Below, in pieces: positions 34,757-45,408 of a stretch of 64,000 nt of DNA. Every line of letters starts with the position of its first letter. Within the stretch, counting starts at the first letter, position 1. The stretch comes from Silene conica. Lineage: Eukaryota > Streptophyta > Magnoliopsida > Caryophyllales > Caryophyllaceae. Below the pieces are notes generated by a model. The model searched no databases. It worked only from the letters and a program-made list of their open reading frames with translations, and was not told the origin of the DNA. Location of the stretch: the NCBI GenBank assembly GCA_029255685.2, contig CM055312.2, positions 80,978,369 to 81,042,368 of the forward strand, written 5' to 3'. Made by a program: the position numbers and the translations under genes.

Positions 34757-36163
34757 GGCTGAGCAAAAAAATCAGAAAGAAAAATAACTTTCAGAGGTGA
34801 TAATGGTTACACAATTGGAAACAACAGAGAATTCATGAGGAGAATAGACCCATGGAAAAAGTAAAGCAGAAGTTACAACAGTAAACCTGCCATATCAACT
34901 TTTCACTTTCAACTACTTTACCTTCCTTTCTCCTTATACCTTCCAATATTCATTTAGAGTTTATCATGTGATGTCAATACTAAAGATAGTACGAGCAGTG
35001 CATGGTATTCAGACGTTGTGAAAAATCAGCATACCAAATAAAAGCAAACCAAGGACATGTACATGCTTTTATGAAGGACCATGATCCAAAATTCCAAAAT
35101 CAATGCATGCAACAATAGTATGAAGGGAGATGATGCCCGGATTCTGCTAACAGACATAACATTTGGTAGAAATTGGCAACAACAACCTAATACCGGCATC
35201 ATCATCCTCATTTGCTCCATACAATCTAACGTAATCTAGCCATATCACCTTCAAAACCATGGTCCCAGTAGCAGTCTAATGGCCCTGCTGCCACCAGAAC
35301 TGCTACTAAAACGTCCCAAAAATCTGATCCGCTATCCATTTGTTAAGTACTACAATGTTGTTAGTATTACAATGACTATTTTTATCTCAAATGATGTGTA
35401 GAGAATAGAGATAATATATCTAGCTGCTCTAACTAACCACCAAAACACGAGAAAAACAATTAGCTGCTACTCAGATACTAGATCCATTGTCCATCAATGT
35501 TATCTATTTCAATTGCTCTTGTTTAAGACCGTCTTATTAACATAAGACCTCTCAAAATCTCCATTTATTTAATCGGGTGTGACAGCCAGCCTTACCCCTT
35601 AAACAAGAATGGTGTATTTACAATGATACACAAAGTACTCTATCTTTTTTATTTGATTACATTGGTTTTGCAATATCTCCTTCAAATAATCTGAAAAACG
35701 TATACAATAAAACGTAAAAGCCATCAATTATTTAAACGTGAAATCATATTCTAATCAATCAAACAAATTACAGTAAACAAAAATTAAACAAGAGAATAAA
35801 TGATCAGAAGCGAATACTCGAGTTTTAGATCAAATTTTCAACCAATTAACCAAACACACTACAATCAGAAATTGCTTTTGCTACTATCAATTAATACGAT
35901 AATCAGATCTAGGGTTGCAAATGGAGAAAATAAAACCCTAATCGTTGGCGGTGCTAATAATATCAACTAAAAACTCTAATACAATACAATTATCAATTTC
36001 CGATTACGATCGCAAAGAGCATGATAATCGAAGAAATGAAAGGAAGACGAAATTAGACCTTGTTCTAATGAATAAATGATACAAATTACTATTTGCTGCT
36101 ATTTGAATAAAACGCCTCAAATGAAGAGCCGCAAATTAAAGTTTTTCTACTAGTGCAAGTCTG

Positions 36164-36457
36164 ACTTTGGTAGTAACACTAGTACAAAAATAGCGGAGAA
36201 TATAAAATAATCAGGCTTAAAAGTTGTGTGGTACCTTTAATATTGACACAGCCAGAAAGAATGCACAAATCAATGAATTGTTCCATTGTAAGGTTCAGCT
36301 CCTACAATACCTATAACAGAATAACGGCTATAAGTAATCAGACTCTAGCATGAAGCCATAGCAATCTATATCGGCATTTCTTGGCCTTGCATCCGCTAAC
36401 CTACATAATTTTACAATTCACTACCAAGCACAGATGAACTAGTGTTACTACCAAAGT
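36164..36457. repeat. Perfect 20-bp inverted repeat around a FEN1 exon
   Basis: ACTTTGGTAGTAACACTAGT at 36164-36183 is the exact reverse complement of 36438-36457. The repeat includes a CACTAGT terminus, and the FEN1 exon at 36246-36303 lies in the loop. Confidence 0.9.
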
Positions 36458-37403
36458 ATGTGAGAACTCATACTTCTGGGCTTGAATAAAGCATAAATTC
36501 GGATTTAGTTCAAGTCAAACTCATGTACAATGAAATAGCTATGTATGTGAGAACACCATTTATAGTGAATTGAGTGATTAACTTTAAGCCAAAGACTATA
36601 GGAGTAAATCATATAACACATCTCGTATTGCAATAGACTAGTAGAAACCATAACTATACGTATATACCAAGTCAAACACTTAAAATAATACTCAAGTTAG
36701 GCACCTCTGAGCTTATTACAACATAAATTCGGATTAAGTTTAAGCCAAAACCGTTTACAGTAAGTTCACAACATCCTGTCGCATGACAGTAATCCAGTCC
36801 GTTTAAAAGCGTCCAATATAAAGGGAAATAACTCTGATCCTGTCATAATTTCAGGCATGATTTAACTATTAAGTAACTGAAACCAGTGCAAGAGCATGTC
36901 GGATAGCGATTATTACAATTCACCTCAAAATTTACGAGCTCCTTTTTTTGCCAAAACAAACTGTGATATTTGTTCAAGCTCATGCTTCATGTCAAGAATC
37001 GAACAACATACTTTTGTGTTCATATCAGTGTCATTTCGTAAATGAAAGTCGATTATCCGGAATAAGACAACAAATGAAATAAAAAAAGAGTAACGGATCC
37101 TCCAAAATGTGTTATACCTACTGACTTCACCGGCTTCATTTGTAAGCACCTGAGTTCCACTCCCTCCAACTACATACTACAACCAAATTCAAGTATTCAA
37201 TCACTAATTAGTTATCGTCCAAGCAAAATTAACCAAATTAAATCGATTGAACGAACACAATAACAATGAAAATCGAAGCGAAAACGTACAAGAAACTGAT
37301 AAATGCTCAAGCTAGCATCAATAGCAATCTTGTGGTTGAAATAACTGTCGAATTTATGTTGTTTCATACAATTTGGTGCATTATCCGCCAACAATTTCAT
37401 CAA
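36246..37403 (-). pseudogene. FEN1: Captured FEN1 (flap endonuclease) exons
   Basis: Three minus-strand FEN1 exons. First exon 37290-37403: MKLLADNAP and [13 protein letters not shown], the N-terminal XPG domain with the first metal-binding Asp region, ending in a GT donor. Second exon 37118-37171: GSGTQVLTNEAGEV, flanked by AG and GT. A later exon at 36246-36303: LNLTMEQFIDLCILSGC. In FEN1 this last motif runs into a metal-ligand CDYCD; here it reads CVNIKG, so the aspartates are gone. Exons in between are missing. FEN1 removes 5' flaps in replication and repair. This is a non-functional fragment in CACTA part B. Confidence 0.87.
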
Positions 37404-38484
37404 GTAAATGGAATTTCAATTTAAAACCCCTAAATCGGTTAACCGTAATTATAAAATCTAATCAATTTAAGCCTATTACTTCAAACACATCAAATATTAT
37501 GCAACATCAAATATTATGCTATATTTATTATTAAATAACAGAAGAATGCAACTAATTCCGACTAAATTGAATTAACCATCAACCCTAATTAATGAAACTG
37601 AAAAGGTGTAAAAGTATGAGTACCTATTAGGAGGCAAAAAATATTGGAAGAAGGTGCAACCGACATGAGGTAGAAGGAAGGGAAAGAGGTGCAGCGAGGT
37701 GAGTGGTAGAATGCTGGAATCCGCGAGGCGGAAGAAAGGGGAAAGACTGACGCAGTAATGCGGTATCTATTTGAGTATTTGAGGGAGGAGGGTTAGGTTA
37801 TTTGCTGCGTTTAATATAAAAACGCCTCAATTGATTATTTGCTGCGTTTAATATAAAAAACGCCTCAAATGTGATTGTCTATTTTAGAAAAAAGAAATTT
37901 TGATTTATTTATTTGCTGCTATTGGTCAAAAACGCCGCAAATAAAGAGCAGCAAATAAATGTTTTTCTACTAGTGAAACAACAAAACGGGCTGTAAGAGG
38001 GCAATCTCGAGTTCTTCTCAAAACAGCCCAGAAATGAGAGTTGACGAAATGGAAATTGAAAGAGATAGAAAGGTTGCAAATCTCGAGGGGATTCCGAAAA
38101 TATAAAATTTACCTCAATCGGAGTTCGGGAAGGGGTCGAGATCGTAGTTTAAAGCTTTGAAGAAAAGTGAAAATGGTGAAAGTTGGGTTTACAGTGAAAT
38201 GAAATGAAGAACATGAATGTGTCGATGGATGAGGTTTAGGTAGGGTTTTAAGTTGTCCTTTCACCTTTACTTGAGTCGGGTTTAATTGCTTTGTGAAACG
38301 GGTTCAAGTCGGGGTTGATATTAAATAACCAAGGCATCTTAAGCTTAAATGGTTTTTAAGACGATCTTAACGGAAATCTTAAAAATAAAACTTACAAATT
38401 ATAATTAAAATATTATTAAATTCCATACACTACTTTTAAATTATTAAATTTACTTTTATTAAAAATACGGGATGTTACACTGCC

Positions 38485-39303
38485 AGATCGCCCACCCTTC
38501 CCAGACCTGTCATCACCCACATAGACCCACCGACGGCTACCACTCTGTCACCCGCCCTGACCCGCCCTTCCCTCATCCAAACTTGCCTAAACTCGCACCC
38601 CACCAGCCTTTGCGACCACTTGAATCTCACATTCATCGTCTCCGCCCTTGCCCCTACTACCATCAACCTATCTCGCCTTTGCGACCACTTGAATCTCACA
38701 TGCATCGTCTCCGCCCTTGCCCCTACTACCATCAACCCCATCTCGCCATTGCCACCTATCCTATAAACCCTATTTTTCATAATCGTCAATTTTCTTAACC
38801 GTATCAATTGATGCAAAAGTAACGACGTTAAAATTCTTGTTAAAAATGAGAATTAAAATCTTTGATTAAGTAATTTGTTGAGATTTGATTAATTTTGAGA
38901 GAGAGTAAAAGAAAGAATTTATTTCTTTGTTCTTAGAGTAAGGGTAATGTGTGGAAAAATTATGACAAAAAGTCCATAAGAAAATAAAACTCGTCCATAA
39001 AACAACAATGACGTTTAATAAGGCTTTGTTCTTTTTAGCTTAATTTTAACTCATTTCAGTTTAGTTGTATTCCGTTAGGTTTGATTCACGTTCAATTTAT
39101 GTTTAGTTAATCTTTTCACAAAATTAAATTTAATTTAACCGAATTTTTCATCCAATTTAGTTCTATTAAACTCTACTCCAATTAATTTAGTTCGCTCGTT
39201 TTAGTGGAAAAGACTAGCGCCTAAATCCTCTTTCTATAAAAGGAAGGACATTTCAAGGTTTCTGATTGGTTCCTTAATTTGAGGTAGATGGGTCCACCAT
39301 CAA
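38485..39303. other. Intergenic DNA with 60-bp tandem duplication
   Basis: 38607-38735 contains two nearly identical copies of a block with CTTTGCGACCACTTGAATCT. The proline/histidine-rich frame at 38472-38798 is low complexity and I do not call it a gene. Confidence 0.5.
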
Positions 39304-40651
39304 TCTTATATATATTACGGAGTATAACAAAAACATTTAAACAACTCTCATTCATCCACCTCATCAAACCCCATTTTTTTTTCTAAAAAAAAAAAGATAA
39401 ATGGGTCCCACATCAGAAAGTTTGGATTTTATTTCTGGTAAAGTTATTTGTTTATGTTTGTACGTAAAATTTTACGTTTAAATTTATGTAAATTCACGGT
39501 TAATGTTGGAAAAGTTATTCGTTTATGTTTGTACGTAAAATTTTACAGTTAAATTTATATAAATTCACGGTTAATGTTAATAAACTAATACGGAATACTC
39601 TGTCGGAAAAACATGGATAAAATAATTTTCGAGCGGATTCTTTAAAAAAAATAGCTATCATACTGGAATTATACATATTATATCTAACAAATATTTCGGT
39701 ATAAAAAATCTGCTATTTATAATAAAATTATCATATCGTTTGAATAATAATAAAATCTTAATTTGGTTATAAAATAACGAATATATTTCTTTACGAAAAT
39801 CAACATATTAAAAAATTATAAGATAAAAAAGTTTCCACATTTAACAACCTTAAAAACATTTCAAAAATAATAATTACGGAGTTTTAAAAACTTATTGCTG
39901 AAAGTTTGAAAAAACGAAAATAGATTAAACTCATATTATATACAATATAATTTTTATTTCAAAAATTAATTTACAAACAATTTAAAGGTTATAATTTATT
40001 TGAAAGTTGCAAAGAAATTAGTTTGTATACGTAAATGAATCTTTAATAATGATTTAACCCAAATATGTCAATATGACGCAAAGTAATATGTTTGAGGCAA
40101 AAAGTTGATGAGTAATGAATTAAGAACAATAATAAGATATTGTTAGATTAATTTGAAAGTGATCTCTAAATTGAAGATATAAAGAGGGTAGGTATAAAGA
40201 AGATTGTATAAATAATATAGAAGATTTTATAAATAATATAGAAGATTTTGTGCAAAATAATAATGTAGCGTGACATTAAAGGATTAAGCTTAGTATGTGT
40301 TTTTTTGGTTCATAAGTGATAAAATATAAATTCATTTCATATGGGGTGACAAAAACTTATTTTTAATGCGGACGCTATTTAAACTTGAGCCCAGTTTTTT
40401 TTTTACTATCATTGTTAGTACTTAGTACGTAGGATGCACAATGTTACTCATATATTTTTAACTCGGCCAAAGTTAATCGAATTGAACTAATTGAAAGTTT
40501 TAAAATAAAAACAACAAATTACATTCTCATTGGGTTTAATTTGTAACAATGAAAATAATAATGTCGATATATATTCGCATTATTCTAAACAAATTTTATA
40601 TATTAGAATTTTAATAAACAATCCGTGCATTTTTGCACGGGTTAACACTAG
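39304..40651 (+). mobile_element. Non-autonomous Helitron
   Basis: 5' TCTTATATATATTACGG after a host A; 3' hairpin CCGTGCA/TGCACGG (40623-40640), then ACACTAG (40645-40651) before a host T. 1348 bp, with no coding sequence recognised. Internally a TATTTGTTTATGTTTGTACG block is duplicated (39447 and 39510). Confidence 0.65.
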
Positions 40652-41586
40652 TTTCTTTCCTTTAATTACTTTCTCCTCCAAATTCATTTGCCTTCCATTT
40701 TACAAATTTTCGATTCCAAAATATTCATATTCGTATATTAAGTTTATGTTAAAAAGTTTATTTTCAGAAAAATTTATGCAAACAAAAAATTAAAAATAAA
40801 AATAAAAAACGAAAATTGTACAGAATGCATATGTTAAAAGACTACAAATTAATAAATTTCAAATTAATAAATTAAAAAAATAACAACCTTAATGAATAAT
40901 TATAATAAATAAAATATAGACAAGCAAATTCATATAATTATACACCAAATCTAACACAAAGAGCCAGATTATAATATCTCGATAAAAAGAACAAAAAATG
41001 ATCAACTAAAATTAACTATCGGAGATAAAAAAATTATGAATAATTATTTTGCATGTGGAAAAAATCAACTCCATATATGGTGATAATTTTTTTGGGTAGT
41101 TAGAGGGCCGGAGTTTATATTTTATGATTGGTGTTTTTTTGTAGTTAGAGGGTCGACTAATAATAATTTGGATTAATTATGATATTTAAGAACTTAGGTT
41201 TAAACCGTAAATATAATATTTAGATGTTTACATATTTTTATTAACTATTATCCGTTTTAAGTTTAAAACGGGTCAATATCTATTCTTTGGGCATATAGGA
41301 CAAATATTTTACTTTTCATATGCATAATGTTATTATTTTGTTTTGTTCATCATACACACGTATATATTTAAACCGTCTTAAATAAGAATGTGTTTATTTT
41401 CTATAACGTTGAGTTAATGCGTTGTTTTTACATACTTTAAGTTAAGCGTATAGATTATTTATACATTTTACATCGGTATAATTGTAATGTTAAAACATAC
41501 TTTTTTAAAATATATCCACCTTCTTATTTAATTTTTTTATTTAATAAAGTTACGCCCGTGCATTTTTTGCACGGGAGTAAAATTAG
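40652..41586 (+). mobile_element. Second Helitron-type 3' end in tandem
   Basis: Hairpin CCCGTGCA/TGCACGGG (41555-41575), a spacer and TTAG at 41583-41586 before T. TTAG replaces the usual CTRR. No independent 5' end is visible between 40652 and this point, so it may be an adjacent element or an extended Helitron. Confidence 0.45.
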
Positions 41587-41689
41587 TTGTTTGGTAAGTG
41601 CACCGTAAAAAAAATCCGTGAAGAAGTAATCGGTAAGGTGCGAGAAAATGTTAGTTATAGAATAGGAAGTAGATCGGGAGCGAAGGCTG

Positions 41690-41927
41690 ACGAAAAAAGG
41701 AAGTTATCTGGATAATAATAGCGTTGAGCCGCGCCACTCGCCACTCGCCATTCGCCATCGCCAGGTAATTAATCACCCTAAATACTTTGTTCCAATCATT
41801 TGTCGATTTTATTTTGAATATTTAGCTGCCTATGTAATTGAATTTCTGAGTAAATTTATATCACCATTTTTTAGCTGCTCTTGCTTTGTTTGTTGTTGCC
41901 ATTATATAGGCGTTCCTTGGGTATGCC
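41690..41927 (+). other. Probable 5' UTR exon(s) and leader intron of the APO2-like gene
   Basis: CGCC-rich sequence ending CCAG/GTAATTAATC (donor at 41764/41765). The likely acceptor ATATAG is at 41909, followed by an 18-base leader to the chosen ATG. An ATG at 41923-41925, out of frame and five bases upstream, opens a four-codon frame that overlaps the start codon and may reduce translation. No TATA box is obvious between the Helitron end and this exon. Confidence 0.5.
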
Positions 41928-44919
41928 ATGCCGTTGATGCTTCTCCACCACACTTTGGTGTCTCCACCCATTGGAGGAGGTACCTTCCTCACCTTCACTT
42001 CTTCTTACTGCCTTTCTTCCTTCCCCTTTCAGTAGTTTTTAAGCTAGCTACCATTTTCCCATGTCGCGTAATGAAACCCTTTAACGCTTTATCGGGACAG
42101 TCCATAAGCTATGTCTTCGGTTTGTTAGAACACATGTGTTAGAACATGCAAACAGGTCGGCCACACCAAACGGAGGAGAGACGGACCACTTGATAACACA
42201 AGGGAGGTTCCATCCTAAAACCAATTGGGTAGTAGGAGGAGTAGCCCACTTGGTTATAAACTAGTCCAATTTCTCTTTCTCCAACAATGTGGGACAACCT
42301 CACTTGTGGGTTTATATATTTCAACACGGTTGTTGACCCTTTTAAAAAAAAATGATTTGACGAGTGGTGGTGGTGGTGGTGGTGGTCGTCGTGTTAAGAC
42401 ATGAGTATTGTCTAGCAGAGGCAGAGGAGATGCTGGTTGTTGAAGGTGGGTTGAGCGTGGTTTTACACTCACATCAGGTGTACTCGCTATATATTTGTGA
42501 ATATAGAGTTGTATGACTCACCTCTCAAGTAGCAAAAATTTATATTCATCTTCATCCTTGTTGCTTTAATGTTCGCGTATTTCATAGATTTTAGATCTTT
42601 TGTTTTATACAGGGACTTCATCCATTCTACAACCATCTTCTCTGTGTTCGGGATCATATAGAAAACAGACCAGGATTCAACATTATACTCCGTCCAGTAT
42701 TTCTTACCTTCCCAACTCAAATTTTGTCAGGCTTAGAGGCCACTCTCATCTTCGGTTTCTTGATTCATTCAAGGTATGTTCACTTTTCTTTCTTCTTTCT
42801 TTATTCGTCCAAGACCTCATTGTACAACAACATTACCTACCCCCCAAAGGTTCCTACCTTAGGTGAGAGATGCGTGGAGGTGCTTTCAAGCTCACCCATT
42901 ACTAATTCTGTATGATGATGGATCCTACCACTTGGAATGCACTTGAATTCTGTATTTATGTTATCACAAGGTTTCTGGTTGCATTATTGGTCAATGTGTT
43001 AATCCTAGATGAAACTCATGTGGTGTGATCAGTCTTTTCCTCTTTGAACTGAATACAGATCTTGCATTCGCTTTCCTGTTAAATGTGCAACGCTTTTAGC
43101 CATTATTGCATGCATAGTACTCAGTAATCTTTATGCAATACTCATTTTGGGATTCTAGACTAAATGCAATCGTTGTGTAGGTCGGTGGCAATGAGCTCAA
43201 ATTTCTACTGAAGTGTGCATCCGTACCACGACGTTCCACCCATTGTTCTGCTTTAGTCATTAGAAGCGAGCATCCACAAAACTCGGATTTTCCTAAATAT
43301 TACTCGAGAAAGGAGAAAAAACCTTTTCCAGTTCCTATAGTAGAACTGAGGCGAGCGGCCAGAGAAAGATTGAAACAGAGCAAAGGAAAGCCATGGAGAC
43401 CTGTGCCCCCGCCAAAGAATGGATTGCTCATTAAGAAGCTTATACCACTTGCTTATGAAGTTATAAATGCAAGGACCTTGTTGATAAACAATCTCAAGAG
43501 GCTCTTGAAAGTTGTGACCGTCCAGGCATGCAAGTAATATTTACTTTTCAAACTCTTCTGTCTGAAAATTGGTTTGGAAATACTGATAGTATGGTGTTTC
43601 GATTAATAGCTTTATTTTAGTTGAATGCTGGCTATTACTTGCATTATGATGTCTGTGAAGGTTGACAGTCTTGTAGTTGAACACTAATTTACCATTTTTT
43701 TACCTCTCCTTCAAACTGAATTCGTTAATCTTAGGCTTATTCTTCATCTTTCTGAATCCTTGTAATTTCTTTTTTCATGACCTCCTATCCCCCGTTTTTC
43801 ATCGACTGGTCTCTCTTGTCAAAACTCAAAACCTCCAGTCTCGTTTTTATTTTGTTATCATTGTAGACATAAGTGTCATGATTTGTTGATAACTCAAAGC
43901 ATAGCGCTGCAAAGTGACTTTTTGTAGTGCTTCAACTGAATTGGTCTGCTATACCTTTAAAATGAGTGATAGCCGGAAAAACAAAAAGTAAATTTATTCC
44001 TTTCCACCATTTTCTTAATGAAGTTGGATAACAAAGGTAATATGTGAATACATAGACTTGTACTTAAAGAGTCAATGATCTTTGCAGGAGTTGCAATGAA
44101 ATCCATGTTGGGCCCATTGGGCATCCATTCAGGTCATGTAGAGGCTCAGGTGCAGCAATCAGGCATGGAGTTCATGATTGGGCAAGTGCTTCGGTCGATG
44201 ACATTTTGGTGCCTGTGGACGCCTACCACCTATATGACCGTCTTAGAAAGCGCATTGCTCACGAAGAAAGATTTTCAATTCCCCGAATTCCTGCTGTTGT
44301 TGAACTTTGCATTCAAGCTGGTGTTTATATTCCAGAATATCCTGCAAAACGACGCCGAAAGGCCATTATTCGTATTAATAAGAGTGAATTCATTGATGCC
44401 GATGAAAGTGATCTACCAGACCCGGAGCCAGAAACTCCTAAAATCCCGATATTATCAGAAATACCCGACTCTGAAATAGTACCCCCGTCTAGCCCTGAGG
44501 AAATAATCTCACTTGCTGAAGAAACTGTCCAAGCATGGGATAGGATGAGATCAGGAGCCAATAAATTGATGAGAATGTACCCAGTTAGGGTTTGTGGTTA
44601 TTGCCCTGAAGTGCATGTAGGTGCCTCGGGAACCAAGACTCAGAACTGTGGGGCCTATAAGCACCAACAACGAAATGGACAACATGGCTGGCAAAGGGCA
44701 GTTCTTGATGATTTGATACCTCCTAGATATGTCTGGCATGTTCCTGATATTAACGGACCCCCAATGAGAAGGGAGCTTCGGAGCTTCTATGGTCAAGCAC
44801 CTGCGGTAGTAGAAATGTGTGTGCAAGCTGGAGCAGAAGCGCCTGAACAATACAGATCAACCATGAGATTGGACATTGGGATTCCTGCAAGTGTCGAGGA
44901 AGCAGAAATGGTAGTGTAA
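41928..44919 (+). CDS. APO2: APO2-like protein, chloroplastic (accumulation of photosystem one)
   Basis: Four coding exons: 41928-41979, 42613-42773, 43181-43533 and 44088-44919. All introns are GT-AG and phases agree, giving 465 residues. The Ser/Arg-rich N-terminus, poor in acidic residues, fits a chloroplast transit peptide. Mature part: SRKEKKPFPVPIVELRRAAR, then two APO domains, each beginning with a CxxC..H..H..C metal-type motif. Motif 1 (C188-C206, CKSCNEIHVGPIGHPFRSC) is complete. Motif 2 (C358-C376) reads CGYCPEVHVGASGTKTQNC, with Thr371 where motif 1 and relatives have His. The second domain continues with YVWHVPDINGPPMRREL and QAPAVVEMCVQAGAEAPEQY. APO proteins bind RNA and act in intron splicing and 4Fe-4S/PSI accumulation. 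APO2 is preferred over APO1 because of the PFPVPIVELRRAARERLK region. Exon 1 rests only on phase and splice fit. Confidence 0.85.
42095..42480. repeat. Repeat-rich part of APO2 intron 1
   Basis: Contains a (GGT)n run at about 42366-42388 and sequence such as TGGGACAACCTCACTTG that looks like dispersed repeat. No gene. Confidence 0.4.
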
Positions 44920-44990
44920 GCTGAAGGTAACAGTTTTTACTCCTGCAAGTGTCGAGGAAGCAGAAGTGATGATGTAAGCCAAAGGTAAAG
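44878..44990 (+). repeat. Tandem duplication of the APO2 terminal codons
   Basis: A 50-bp block with CCTGCAAGTGTCGAGGAAGC, the end of the CDS plus stop, is repeated 61 bases downstream (44939-44989) with several substitutions, so the 3' UTR carries a decayed second copy of the C-terminus. Confidence 0.85.
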
Positions 44991-45408
44991 TTATCTATTA
45001 CTTGATCCAATTCTATGAATTCTTATGTTTTTCTTTGTGGAAGAAACCAAGAAAAGTAGTACTATGGTAAGGCGTCCTTGCTTTTTAAGCTTTTATTCCA
45101 AATTACCCTTCCCCGCACATCACCTTTTCACGTAGTCATCTTTGTTGCTTGCTAAGGGCTAAGGGCTAAGGGCGCTACTGACACAACAACACAAGGTCAA
45201 AATCTATCCAAAGGGAGATATTAGTCCTAATTGGGCAAAAATGGGACTTTGTAAGAAATCAAAGAATCAGAAGGGAGTACATAAGTACGTTATAAGCGAT
45301 ACTGATTCCTGAATCACAATGAATCTAGATGTTTCAGCCATTTTACACTTGAACATCATACAGAAAATTTTCCTGTATTTCCGAGCGGAATACGAGTAAG
45401 TAGCAGTA

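Larger units (their letters stand above)
33710..37978 (-). mobile_element. Gene-capturing (Pack-) CACTA transposon
   Basis: Element 33713-37975 (4263 bp), ends CACTAGTAGAAAAA and TTTTTCTACTAGTG, 3-bp duplication AAA, inserted in an LTR whose uninterrupted version is at 29069-29090. Subterminal regions (33733-33970 and 36085-36140, 37800-37960) repeat TATTTGCGGCGTTTTT-like units in both orientations, as expected for TNPA-type binding sites. No transposase is visible. The inside carries minus-strand exons of glutamine synthetase, a D-Ala-D-Ala-ligase-like gene and FEN1. Internal element-type ends at 36155 and 36177 suggest a composite of two elements. The strand is given as that of the captured exons. 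Confidence 0.92.
31411..38479 (-). repeat. 5' LTR of the chromovirus-type element, split by CACTA
   Basis: 31411-33712 and 37979-38479 together equal the left LTR. The internal repeat tracts recur at about 32085-32316 and 32951-33245. Confidence 0.9.
26770..38484 (-). mobile_element. Chromovirus-type (Tekay-like) Ty3 gag-only retrotransposon
   Basis: Element 26775-38479 with CTGCC duplicated at 26770-26774 and 38480-38484. Minus strand: 5' LTR 31411-38479 (interrupted by a CACTA), tRNA-iMet primer site, intact gag 31245-29980, short noncoding tail, purine tract, 3' LTR 26775-29578. LTRs begin TGTAACATCCCG and end GGGGTTTTACA on the minus strand. After removal of the CACTA and one AAA, the right LTR is 2803 bp against 2804 bp for the left, with only a handful of differences, so the insertion is young. 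pol is absent. Tekay-like affinity is judged from the gag architecture and the GAGGACGAAAC sequence upstream of the PPT. Confidence 0.88.

Noticed and set aside
33710..36155. Part A of the CACTA as an independent insertion
   Set aside because: Its flanks (AAA left, CAA right) do not match, whereas the outer pair 33713/37975 has matching AAA and restores the LTR exactly.
36925..37149. Frame containing DMKHELEQISQF as a further FEN1 exon
   Set aside because: The first codons are FEN1 exon 2, but after the GT donor the sequence is not convincingly FEN1; left unassigned.
38472..38816. Overlapping frames on both strands, His/Pro-rich
   Set aside because: Low-complexity sequence with a 60-bp tandem duplication; frames open on both strands by composition.
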